A stretch of DNA of 64,000 nucleotides from Parietichytrium sp. I65-24A. Taxonomy: Eukaryota > Sar > Bigyra > Thraustochytrida > Thraustochytriidae. Below the pieces are notes generated by a model. The model ran no database searches, had not been told where the DNA came from, and saw only the letters and a list, made by a program, of their open reading frames with translations. The DNA lies in NCBI GenBank assembly GCA_012862575.1, contig BLSF01000036.1, forward strand, positions 310,001 to 374,000. The letters run 5' to 3'. This document shows positions 9,518 through 20,300 of this stretch, piece after piece. The number at the start of each line of letters is the position of its first letter. The stretch's first letter is position 1. The translations under genes and the position numbers were made by a program.

Positions 9518-11845
9518 TTACGCGACCGGGAGGTCGTGAAGCATATTCTTCTCGCGATATGTTCGAAGAGTAGTAATGTTGGCTTCGCCGTTGAGCTTGT
9601 TGAGCAGGGATAATAAAGTGGCCTTCGGACGTTGTGAAAGAGACATCCCAAAAGTCCGGTATTCGGCATATGTATACATCGTTTTTCTCCCGCTCCTGCA
9701 AGAAACCGAACGGCCGATCAGTTCAACAAGGGTCTCTCGAGCCTCAGGGGCCTGCTGAGTGAATCGCCTTGAGACAGCCTCTATCTCCCTCACGTTTGGT
9801 GGAGATGGATTGATAGAGAGTAGAATGCCGTCGCCACGGATGGTCACTGTCCCGCGAATTGGGATACCGTACAGCTGTTTGGCCACAAAGTATTCTAGCT
9901 CAACCTCATACTCCTCGTTCTCGTCTTCTGATTCTGAGTCGTCGACGGAGCGATTCACGAAGCTTTCGAGCGCGCTCCATGCTGAAGTCCCGTTCGACGG
10001 GTGATGCTGAGAATTTGTAGGCGAGCTTGGCTCAGGCTCGCGAACATACGAGTCAAGTGCGTCAAAGTGCGAGGCAAACCCGCTGCTCGAAGATTTAAAG
10101 CTCCTCGACCTTTTAGACCTGCCCCGGCGACGCGGAGATCGCGGTGCCAGCTCCTCGCCGTCGAAACTTGATGAAGGTAAAGAAGCGGATCTGGATCTCC
10201 GCCCTCTCGCTTCTTCTGCGGTCTCGACCGTGCCTTTGAAGGAGCCCGCGTCCGAATCACTGCCACTGACCCTTGTGAACGCGCGAAGCTGACCACTTTC
10301 TTCCTTTGATAGTGGTCCGAATTTCGAGCGATTCTGCCTCTTTTGCACGACCAAGTCTTGCATGAGACTCGAGCGCGTTCGAAATTTTCTCCCGAGAGAT
10401 CCGCTGCCATGGTTTGAGCCCAAGTTGTGGTGATGGTATGAGGGATGATGATGATGCGAATGGCATCGTCTAATACGCTGGCCAAAATAAGTCTCCAGAG
10501 AGGGTTTTGCCCAGAAAAGAATGGAAGCATTCCACTTGGTCTGTGAGACGCGAAGTTTGAAAGGGGCCGGGCCGACCAGGAGAACATCACCAGTTGAGTG
10601 AGTTTTGTTGTCCTCTAGCCTGGTCCATCCTTGGTCCTTTGTTTGAGTCATCAGCGCTGGCACATTAACATTGGATTGAAACGGTAAGAGAGGAGGAGAA
10701 AAGAACACATTTGCACCATTGGAGTGATTGCACGGCTTTTCCCCTTCTTCGGTGCTTTTTTCGTCTGCCGTCAACTTTTGAGTAGCTGAAGAAACCCCGA
10801 GGTGCTCTGGACCATTCAATTCAACCATTTCCCCGTCAACTTCGATAGGGTCGCACAGTATTCTGACTGGTGTGTTTGAGCATCGAGCGTTGGTTACAGA
10901 TTGCTGTTGTTCGGAGCCGTCTTCAGCTCCATTCGTCTCAGGGCCGCCAGCGATATCTGCAGCAACGCCAGGGTCCCTTCTAACAAATCTTTGCTCTGCC
11001 CCGCCCTCGTTACGGTACATTGTCGCAAACTTAAACGCACTGGCGCTCTTTGGCCACCTTATGCTGGTGAGCTCCCCTATGCTTTGGCGAAGCTTGCTGC
11101 TGCCAGAGCTGTCCTCCGGTGATACAGGCGGCGAAAATGTGTTGGAAAAAGAGTTTTGGAATCTTGCTATTTTCTCCAGACCGCTATCGACGATCGAAGT
11201 TGCTGGTACCAAGCGAAATTGGAACCAGCCTTGCATGGAAGATCTTTTTCTGAAAAGCTGCACCAAGTAGTGCAGACAGCCCCAGAACCAAAATTCTGCC
11301 CAGCTCACCATTCGCCGAAGCAACACCGGCAAAGCGGCGTAAGGATTGAGCTGGTGGTCACGCTGAAATAAACCAAATTCGTTGGGGCGCAGATGCGCCC
11401 ATGGACCATCCCCGAAGAGTAGCGCAGAAAGACCCATTGTGCAGTGCAGGAAGAAACTAATGCCGTGCAGGTAAGTATACGCCGCGAGCGGCCGAGCTCG
11501 AAAAAAATAAATTACTAGACTGAGCCTCATGGTGCCAAACACGTACCCAATCGAGACCCTAAACGTGGGCGAGAGCCACTTTATCCTCAGACGCCGCAGG
11601 GCGTGCGACGCCAGCAAGTGCCACACCAAACTAAGGAGCACATCACAGCAAATCAGAGCGAATGAATACAGCTCCCAATCGATCTCCGAGATCCTGCCCA
11701 TTGGCGGTCCCCACTCCCCGTGGCTGGTTCTGAAAGGTTGCGGCGCGCCAAGCGGGCCTACATTGTACAAATGCGGCAGCTTCGGCCAAGCAATCTGGGA
11801 CACCGTCGCCAGCACCGCATTGTCCCGGCTCAGGCAGAACGACAT
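9518..11845 (-). CDS. Orphan membrane protein with long disordered middle and conserved-looking C-terminal domain
   Basis: A 775-residue intronless frame from a clear ATG. I do not recognise the family. The first 215 residues hold several hydrophobic segments (around 55-80, 100-155 and 190-215), consistent with four or five membrane helices. They contain Trp-, Arg- and His-rich turns such as LRPNEFGLFQRDHQLNPY. Residues 240-640 are polar, Ser/Arg-rich and probably disordered, including SPRRRGRSKRSRSFKSSS and a His-rich patch HSHHHHPSYHHH. The last 130 residues look folded (ELEYFVAKQLYGIPIRGTVT, with regular hydrophobic alternation). It might be an organelle or ER membrane protein with a cytosolic regulatory tail, but that is a guess. 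Divergent from MED10. Confidence 0.7.
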   Translation of the reverse strand: MSFCLSRDNAVLATVSQIAWPKLPHLYNVGPLGAPQPFRTSHGEWGPPMGRISEIDWELYSFALICCDVLLSLVWHLLASHALRRLRIKWLSPTFRVSIGYVFGTMRLSLVIYFFRARPLAAYTYLHGISFFLHCTMGLSALLFGDGPWAHLRPNEFGLFQRDHQLNPYAALPVLLRRMVSWAEFWFWGCLHYLVQLFRKRSSMQGWFQFRLVPATSIVDSGLEKIARFQNSFSNTFSPPVSPEDSSGSSKLRQSIGELTSIRWPKSASAFKFATMYRNEGGAEQRFVRRDPGVAADIAGGPETNGAEDGSEQQQSVTNARCSNTPVRILCDPIEVDGEMVELNGPEHLGVSSATQKLTADEKSTEEGEKPCNHSNGANVFFSPPLLPFQSNVNVPALMTQTKDQGWTRLEDNKTHSTGDVLLVGPAPFKLRVSQTKWNASILFWAKPSLETYFGQRIRRCHSHHHHPSYHHHNLGSNHGSGSLGRKFRTRSSLMQDLVVQKRQNRSKFGPLSKEESGQLRAFTRVSGSDSDAGSFKGTVETAEEARGRRSRSASLPSSSFDGEELAPRSPRRRGRSKRSRSFKSSSSGFASHFDALDSYVREPEPSSPTNSQHHPSNGTSAWSALESFVNRSVDDSESEDENEEYEVELEYFVAKQLYGIPIRGTVTIRGDGILLSINPSPPNVREIEAVSRRFTQQAPEARETLVELIGRSVSCRSGRKTMYTYAEYRTFGMSLSQRPKATLLSLLNKLNGEANITTLRTYREKNMLHDLPVA

Positions 11846-12781
11846 CGCCTCATAGGATCTGCCGCCTCCCGCAACCTGAGGCTGCGAGTCCCCCTCTTTC
11901 CCTCTTTCCTCTCGTTTAATGAACGAACCTCAACTACCTTCTCCGTTTCCTTTCGTTTTCTTGCTTTGCCTTCCCTTTCTTCTCGTTTCTCGTCAGCCGC
12001 GTGAGAGTGACCTTGTTGTATATAATATATATTTGCAGTTTCAACGTTGAAGAACGCCCTTGTCCCACTGTGTGCGCGCCTATTCGAGCCCCCAGTGCTT
12101 TGGAGAGAGCGCCGGTAATTTTAGTACGATATACTGCTTTCCCCACAGGTGCGCTGAGGTGTGGAGGGTCCTCGCGTACTAGGCCGCTTAAGAAGTCCTA
12201 TTACAAGTCAGCACACCCCTCTCCTAAGATGACTATTAATGTTTCTGATAGCTAAGTGCGAAGAGTTCAGAAACCAGATTCTCTTGCTAGTAAGTGCATA
12301 AGGAGGGAGTAAGACTCGACAGGCAGGATAGCTGTAGAGCGTTTGGGAGGTACAGCAGAATACTAACGATTTACGTGTAATGGAGCTAGTGTGCAAAAAC
12401 AGCTTTAGGATATTTCTCCTCTGAAGCTGGAGACGGTTAGGCTTTTCCTACGCAAAACTATGCGGAGTATGTTCATTGATTGAAAAGGGTGCATGAGAAA
12501 ATGAATGAGAAATAAAGACGTAGTTTCGGGGTTCTTCAGAACTGTTCGTTTTTGCTCCTTCCCGGTTTTCTCCACCATTAGCTGATTCTGTTAGACATGA
12601 TTAACATAGTGTGCATCGCGTCTCTCCGAGTAATCCGAGTGGCGGAGTGGCGGGGACACTTCCCACAGTTCCCCAAGAGAAAGAGAAAGAGAAAGAGGGT
12701 GAAATATTTGCTGAGAGGAAGAAGAGCGGTTTGAAAGTGAGACTGGCGCGGGAGGCGTGAGGCCTGAGGCGGAGAGCGACG
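11846..12781. other. Divergent intergenic region (orphan membrane gene / MED10)
   Basis: It holds promoters of both divergent genes. I see AT-rich blocks (for example near 12015-12035 and 13730) and a short purine run, GAGAAAGAGAAAGAGAAAGAG, at 12677-12697, about 85 bases before the MED10 start. No additional gene is supported. Confidence 0.5.
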
Positions 12782-13213
12782 ATGCATCGCAGGAAACGAA
12801 CTCAGGTGGAAGAGAAGGCGAGCCAGCTGGGCGGCCCGTTGGTGGACCTATTGGAAGAAACAATCTCGGGGCTTGAGGCAGCGACGGAGTTGATGGGCGC
12901 TTTCTACGATGATGGCCAGGGCGGCGCGGAGAAAGAGCTGTTCGAGCACCTGCGCAGCTTTGAAAGAAGGCTGAAGGAGATGGACGAAAAGAGGGACTGC
13001 CTCAAACCACTGGGAAGTACAGCCATGGTGCCGGTGGATCTGCTGGACCATCTTGACCGGCTCGAGATGTGCAATCCCGAGATTTACACACGGCATAAGG
13101 TAGAGTTTGCGCTGGAGGAGAAACTTCGGTTGGAGCGGATAAAAGGAGACTTTGATGCTGTAAATGGCTTTTTGAAGGATGGGATGGCGGACCTCAGCCA
13201 CGCCAAAGAGTGA
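12782..13213 (+). CDS. MED10: Mediator complex subunit 10
   Basis: A 143-residue protein matching the small MED10/Nut2 family in size and in its core motif VPVDLLDHLDRL...NPEIYTRH, equivalent to the family's (V/I)P-L-(D/E)-V-(L/V)-(D/E)-x-(V/I)-D-x-G-x-NP-x-x-(Y/F)T. N-terminal helices (LVDLLEETISGLEAATELMG) and the terminal helix after the motif fit the all-helical middle-module subunit. MED10 is part of Mediator, which bridges transcription factors and RNA polymerase II in the nucleus. An insertion replaces the usual 'DxGxNP' with DHLDRLEMCNP, so identification rests on the motif ends and overall length. Start codon ATG at 12782; no intron. It lies upstream of another chromatin/transcription gene on the same strand. 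Confidence 0.85.
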   Translation: MHRRKRTQVEEKASQLGGPLVDLLEETISGLEAATELMGAFYDDGQGGAEKELFEHLRSFERRLKEMDEKRDCLKPLGSTAMVPVDLLDHLDRLEMCNPEIYTRHKVEFALEEKLRLERIKGDFDAVNGFLKDGMADLSHAKE

Positions 13214-13910
13214 CTGACGTCATCGCCGGCAGTCGAGGACCAATTGTAAATTAACGAGCCCGGCTTGCGAAAGTCGAAAAATTAGTTGCGTTGCACTGAC
13301 GGAGATCCCTTTCCTGCTGCACGTTTCCTTGAGGCTGTTGACAAGCCAATTAGAGATCGGATAGCTGGTTTTGCGGGCCGACGCCTGCATAGCTTGGCAA
13401 CAGTATTGCCGCTTGCCGCGCCGTGCAGCATAGATAAAGATGAACCAATTTTCCCCAAAGCTTTACCCGGTTCCGCTCGGAACTTTCTTTACTGTTAACG
13501 CAATGTGTCAGCCCAGCTGGATTGGCTCCGTGTTTCCGCGAATGTGATAGGTTTCGTTCCGTTGAAGCTGTGTTCGATCAATCGAGATTGATGCATCAGT
13601 GCTTCCTGCATCTCCTTTTTTTTCCGGACCGGGAATGCGAAGAAGTAAGTGTTGCGCAGTGACCACCAACTTCACAGTCGTAGCACTATCCACCAGCACG
13701 ATAGCACGACTTTCAAAAGAAACAAAAAAAATTTAAAAATTCAAATAAAAAGGACGCAGAAAATCCTCGCAAAATCCCAGCCAAAATCGGGGGAAAAAAA
13801 CGACGCCTACCCCTTTCGGTAGCGTCCTGGTAGTCCTGGTGAAGGAATGAATGAATGAACGAAAGGCAAGGAGATCGATCTATGATCTACGAAGAACAAC
13901 CAACAACTCA

Positions 13911-13938
13911 CAGAGAGAGAGAGAGAGAGAGAGAGAAA
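13911..13938. repeat. GA dinucleotide microsatellite
   Basis: An uninterrupted (GA)n run of about 13 units, some 415-440 bases before the inferred start codon of the chromatin gene. It is one of a set of GA/CT tracts that recur upstream of genes in this window. Confidence 0.9.
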
Positions 13939-14040
13939 GTGAAACAGCACACAGTGGTGTGGATTGGTGTGGGAACAATATAAAAAAGGTGCGCCCACGA
14001 AGAATCCACGCAAATATAGAGCAGCTAGCGGGTTCCTCGC

Positions 14041-14102
14041 TCCCCACACTCCCCACACTCCCCACACTCCCCACACTTCCCACACTTCCCACACTCCCCA
14101 CG
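14041..14102. repeat. 9-bp minisatellite, TCCCCACAC, about 6.8 copies
   Basis: Direct reading gives four perfect TCCCCACAC units, two TTCCCACAC variants and a partial final unit ending in CCCCACGA. The strand asymmetry (C on the plus strand, G on the minus strand) makes this G-rich on the minus strand, where it contains GGGG runs spaced by five bases. It lies about 250 bases upstream of the chromatin gene's first exon. Confidence 0.9.
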
Positions 14103-14350
14103 AGTCTGGCAGCGATTGAGAGCGGAGACATAGTTGCCTCCGAGCTAAGCTGCTGAGGTGCTGGCAAGGGGAGGACGCAAGAAGTGTTTTTACTGTTAGT
14201 GCAAGAATAGGTCGGCTGAAAGCGGAAGTGGCGCTTGGTTGGGTTCTCGGGAGAGGGAGAGAAAGGAGAAAAGGGGGAAAGGCGAGGTACTCGGTCCACG
14301 TTGGCACTTGGGAGAGTTCTGGTGTACTCTATGCTGCAGAGCAGTTTGTC

Positions 14351-17300
14351 ATGAGGGAAAGTAAGTGGGTGGAATGGGGTTGAAATGGGCGATGGAGATT
14401 CGCGGCGCTGATGATGAAGTGGTGTGAATGGAAAAGCAGGGGGAAGGTCTACGCCGCAGGCGAAAGGGCAGAAAAAGAGGAAAAGTGGGACAGGGGTGGA
14501 CGAGGAGGCCGTGAAAGGTAAGTTCAATCAAACACTGTGTTTTGAAAGTTTTGCCTGGATTCGCCAATTGCAATATCACTGATTGGAGTTGATGTGCCAT
14601 GCGTCTGCAGAATGGATCTTGTCACAGACTTCTGCCTCCGCATTTCATACGGTTTCCAAGGGACAAAAAACAAAACAGCTCATTCCTGAGTTGCTGGATC
14701 ACATTAGCATAATGTACGTTTTAGTTTTGTTCCCAAGCCGGTGGGGAGGGCACTTTGTCAAGACTAACTGGATGACCTCTGCTTTTATAAAACACAGCGA
14801 GGCAAAGACCTGCGGTATTGCCTCCTTATTCAACAAGAGGCCGGATGAGGACGTCCCAAGGGAGATCTATGAGGAAGACGTTCATTCTGATTTTCAGTGG
14901 AAAGACCCAAACGAAGATGCGACAATGAGACTTCTGGATAAATTTTTACTTGTCACTGCAAATGGCGAGCTTGCGGGCTTAGAAGCCTTGGATGACGAGA
15001 CGCGGAGCGCGGGGAGAATATACTTGACCGGCACAGTCATTGAGCCAGTGCTCCCAAAGGACGGCGAGCCGCTCCGGCTGTGGACCAGAGCTGAACTTGA
15101 GCAGCTTCGATCCAGCGATCGTCTAGTGACCGTGGAATGCAAAGAGTGGTGCCTGGATTTGACCTACGGAGACGAGTCTATTTGGGTCATTTCGGAGACT
15201 GGTGTCTGGTACAAGCTTCGGGGGGAGAATGGACCTGGGTCGGCGTTAGTCCCGTCTCCACTGTACAAGCCGGCATTTGAAGAATCAAGGAAACGGTATG
15301 AAGCTTGCCTGCATATCGCTAGGTTGCTGCAGGATCCAAAAATAGGTAAGAAAGTCTCCTGCGAGAAGCTTATTCAGCAGGCGGTTGACCTTTCGGCACT
15401 AGGAGAATGGCCAGTGGATGAGACTTTTGTCTTGTCTCGAGCGGACTTCGTTTCAGAGCAAGTTGAGCACGTGCAAAATTTCTCTGCCAAGTCAAACGAA
15501 GCATCACAAAGTGGAAGCCTTTTTGCGACGGATTTGCAGAGCAAGCGGTCTTCTCTGATCTCGAAATACCTAGAGCCTGAAATCAAAACAGCGTCTTCCA
15601 ATAAGAAACAAAAGGTGTCTAGTGGCAGTGCGAAAGCCAAGCGGAGAAAGAGCGTTTCGGCTCAATCGAACGGACACGGCTCCGGGGAAGACTCTGACGG
15701 GAATGATTTTGATATGCATGGCTCGGACAGCGATGGAGGACGAACACCGTCATCCCACAAATCACGAGCAAATGTCTGGAGCTTTCCCATGGAGGATTTG
15801 GAACTCATCAGGAGAGCTAGCGAAAGGAGCGACGAGGAGAAGCTGCCAACTCCGATGAAACGCGTGACCGGTGTTGAGCTCAGTCAAGACCCTTTGAGCG
15901 CATTGCCGCTTCCTCCAAAGCCGGAGCCTCTTCGTTCCAATATGAAAGAAGCTGGGCTTGATGATAAGTTTCTGGGTAGCGTCTTAGCGTCTTTTGAAGC
16001 CTTGCAAATTCTCCATGAATATCTGAGGCTCTCCGCTTTTGGGTTGGAGCAGTTCCTCGAGGCAGTTTCTTTTCGCCCGCAGCCAGACACATTCGTAAAC
16101 AGAGCAAGTCAGCAAAAGTACCAGCAAACGCCGAGCTTCATATCCCCGCTGCTGTCAGATATTCTTCAGCGGCTTGTGGAGTATGTATTGGACCAGCCAG
16201 AAAACCGAGAAATTGGGGCGGCAGTGCTCGGCACCGCGGAGATGAACATGGCCGTTAATAGCGGAAAAGGTGTTGGGATACTTCCTTCGGTGAACAAGCT
16301 CTCGTTGCAATCCATCATTATTAAGCTGCTCCTCGAGGTCGAGAGAATCGCGACTCCGTTCGAAGTGAATTCGCTCGTTCGCACAGACCCTTCTGGTGCA
16401 GACCAGCACTCACAAGAAAGCATGGAAGAGCACCTTTTGAACGGTGTGCTCGCGTTAGAAGAAGATGAAGAGAATGATCATTCGAACGGGTCCGAGTTTG
16501 AGTCGTCGGCCAATGAGGATTCACCGAGAACGGCAAAGCAGCTCTGGGAGGACCTTGAAAACATTCAAAAGAGGTACCCTCGCCTGACGGAGTCCTATGC
16601 CCTTGAGCAGTGCAAGGAGATTATTTGCTCCTTAATCGAAGACCATCGGTCCGGACCGTTCAGTTCGAAAATTGACCCTGATGCGCTGGGAATTCCCGAC
16701 TACCTGGACGTGATTGACAAGCCAATGGACCTAGGGACAGTGTGCGATCGACTTTATTCGGGATTTTATAGCGTGGAAAGTGTGGTTCTTGCGAAAAAGA
16801 TTCTGCACTGTCACCAGGAAAATGTTGCCGCTTGGGCGAAGGCCCTGGGCGGCGCGAACTGGAAGCAAGGTTGGTTTTTCGAGTGCCAGGTGTTGCTTGG
16901 ACAGGCAAAAGACGCGAGCAGGACCTATGTGTCTGTGTTGGGCAAGGAGGCGAAGGAGATTAATAGCGCATTTCAAGCTTCCATTTCTGAGCTCGAGTGG
17001 GTCATCAACGAGCGCCGGAAGGAAATTAAAAATTATGATTCTCGGCGAAGAATCTTACGTGACTCTGCCGTGAAGATTCTTCAGGACTTTTCAAAAAAGC
17101 TCACAGAAAATCCCGACGAGATTTCCGAGCAGGAGTGTGAACCTCTTCGCGAGTTTCTCGCTGCACAAGGTCTCAAGATGCTGAAACCCATGCTCATTGA
17201 ATTTCCCCCCCTCGGTCTCAATATTGGAGACGTGTCTTCCACCACGACATACTTTCGTTCCTTCGAGACCGTGGATCTTGAGAGATTACCAGACTTCTTC

Positions 17301-20300
17301 CAGGTTGCTGTGACTAAAATATTTCCTGAGCAAGCGTGCAAACACGAGAGTATGTGGAACAAAGTACAACAAGGGGACAGATTGATTTACATTGGTGCTC
17401 AACCCACCAATGGACTCGACAATCACCAAGTCGCAAGTCTCTTCAAATCGTGCGCCTTTCCGGTGCGCCTTATTTTCGGCCGATCCGATCCTGCAATGCT
17501 TTCGATTCCTCCCAAAGCACTTGACTTTGCTAGCAGAACGGAAACTCTTCCGATTTCTGAGAATCAAGGATCCACTGCAAAGTCCCTTGATCAAAGTCGA
17601 AGGGACGGCTGATGGAGACGACGACGAGGAAGACGACGAGGAAGACGACGACGAGGAGGAAGAAGGGCAAGGTGGCGGCCTTGATGCTTTCTTCGCAGAT
17701 GTGCAACTCGTATTTAACAACTGTTTCAAGTACAACTCAAGACGAGCCGAGATTTCGTCGTGGGCTCAGAGCCTTAAAGACAAGTTTGAAGAGATGTGCC
17801 AAGCCAAAATCACTGCAAAGCTTGAAAGAATGGACGATACTCGGCAAAGGATCAAATATGATAATCAGCATCGTCGTCACGAAGGCGAAGTAACCCTCTT
17901 TGAAGTCGTCGAGCACCTGTGTGTGTCAGACATGGCAGACATCCCTCCTCGAATTCGGTCCTGGCTTGTTGAGTGGCTCTTGGAGTGCGTCCTTCAGTCG
18001 CAGAGTGTGAGGATGTTAATCGAGTCAGGGTCCGCCCCGCCAGAATTGACAGCACGGGCTCACCGCCCTCGCGGTTTGCGCCATTCGCTTAGTATATCCT
18101 CCGGCATCGAGGCTCCGAATACCCCAGGGGGGTCAGGTGAAAGCGCGCTGGGAATACTTAAAAGCCCATTGACCAGGCTGCAACCTCTAGGGACCGATCG
18201 CTTCCTGAATCGATATTGGTGGTTTGATGGAGATCCGTGTGGAAGAGTTTTCGTGGAAATGCTCGAAGGCGTGGATCCCAGTGAGCAGATAGGAGAGATG
18301 GATCTGGCAAAGCAGGCTGAGGCCATTGGAGCGCGAAACCTCATGGAGACAGATCTTCTCGAAAAGCAGCTTGAGATGAAGTGGGGCGTGCTGTCGAATA
18401 CTGCGCAGATTGACGCGCTCGTGTCATCATTGAATCCACTTGGCCGCGCCGAGAGCCAACTGCTTCAAAATCTTCAAGTTTACTATCGTCGAATCGTTTC
18501 ACGCATGACGCTTGTAGAGCGTGGAATTTTGTGGCGACAAGAGACGCGATCGAACCACATCCAGGAGGTGTTCGAGGAGAGTTTCGAAAATGCTGAACTC
18601 GACGCGAAGGTGTCCTATGGAATTCAGGTTGCAGCCCAGAGCAGAGTTCGGAAGAGCCAAAAACCAATTGCAGATAGCCCGCCTTCATTGCCGTTGCCTA
18701 CAACCAATGCGATCATGCCTCTCCGCGTTCACCATCTGCAATATGAGAGCAAGCCTCACTTTGGGTGGATAAAGCGTGCAAAAAGCGAATTGGCTGCCTC
18801 GACGCACTATGTTGGACTTTTAGAGTATTCGGATCTCGACGTGTTGTGGGCAAACGATGGCCCGCATTTTGGAGAGCCGCGGTCGGACCGCGATAATCTT
18901 ATCTTGTTTATGCTCAATTTCGAGTCTATCATCTGGGAGTCTCGACCACCAGCTGCTCTTGGTCGGCTTTGGTCTTGGCCACGCGTCCGCAAGTCATGGT
19001 CGATGGCTTTGGAGGAACTGAGAAGTTCACATCCGCACGGAAAGCAGATATGGGCTGAAACCACCAGCTCATGGCTCCCGGCGGACGAAACGCTAGGCAA
19101 GTTTGACGCCGACTTTGAGCTTCGGTTCCTAGCTCAAAAAATCCTTCAGCTGGAGTCCGAATGTCTGTCTCACTGGTGCACCACGGGCACAACAAGTGAG
19201 GCGAGCACGGCCATCAACATTCAGTGGCGAGCTGATCGGATGCGATGGCGGGTCCAGGTTAGGCTTGCAGGTACACTCTCCGAGCTTGGCGGCTTAGCAG
19301 CGGAACTCATTCTGAAGGCCATTCGATGGCAAGACACTGACGATTGCCTCAAAGCTATTCTGTCCCAGCACCCCACAAAGTCGCCAATTGCGCGAACGAG
19401 GGTGAGCAAGCTAGATTCAGGAGCGTTCTGGGGTCCCGAAGACCTCGTTCAAGACTATTGTCTTGAAGATGTAACCTATGGTCAGGTTTTGTCCATTTCC
19501 TCATGCGCCGCACATTTTGGCTTCGTAGGCTTTGGAGCGTTTTTAGGAGTTCACCTTTATGCAAATTACTTTGGAAAGCTGTTGCCCATGACGGAGCGGC
19601 TGACAAGCAACTTTGTGCGGTGCTCCCACAACCTTGCAAGCTCAGCCACAAGCGTCGCGTCACAGTCAGCGCAGGTTGGCGCCTTGGGCTTGTACGTAAC
19701 TTCTCGTTCTACCGCGCAGTCCGCAGGCGGGAATGCGGGGCGTATGAGTGGTTCGAATACCACTATCATCGAGTCCATGACCATGGTAAAGAAGGCGATT
19801 TTGCAAGTGATGGGGGCACTGAATATGCGCCAGCGAGATGTGGCAGAGCAGCTTAGTTGTTCGCAATCGCATTTGAGCTTGTGGCTCAACTCGAAGGATG
19901 AGACTGCAAAGAAGAAATTCGAGCAGCGTATCATCAACTGGGCTCGTATCAAGAATAGTGTACACGGCTGGGTTAAATCGGAAGAGGTTTTGGACGCGCA
20001 TGGCAGTCCCGTGGACATAAATGAAGGAATCGAGCCGATCCCTACAATGCCCACAGGTGCAGGTCCTGGCGAGTCCGCAAATCCCACACTCTGGCAGAAA
20101 ACCCACGATGCGCTGTTGCCACTCCTGTGCACTACCTTCGGAGTCTCTGCTCCGGATCACCTCACATCCGGTGCCCCAACCCCTTCTCCAACGCTGCTCT
20201 CAGATGCTGGGTTCAAGTCGCCAACAGGAAGCCACGTTTTTGGCAAGGCTGCAGGTGACCTAAATCTCCATACCGCAAAGAAGTCAAGCTTCACGGATGT

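Larger units (their letters stand above)
13214..14350. other. Intergenic region between MED10 and the chromatin-regulator gene
   Basis: It contains A-rich runs at 13720-13800, a GA microsatellite at about 13913-13937 and a 9-bp minisatellite at 14041-14102 (separate entry). It is the presumed promoter and 5' UTR of the gene starting at 14351. No other coding sequence was recognised. Confidence 0.5.

Noticed and set aside
13880-14527. A 215-codon minus-strand frame over the 9-bp minisatellite
   Set aside because: It is made of GA microsatellite, VGSVGSVGS minisatellite translation and the antisense of the chromatin gene's second exon.
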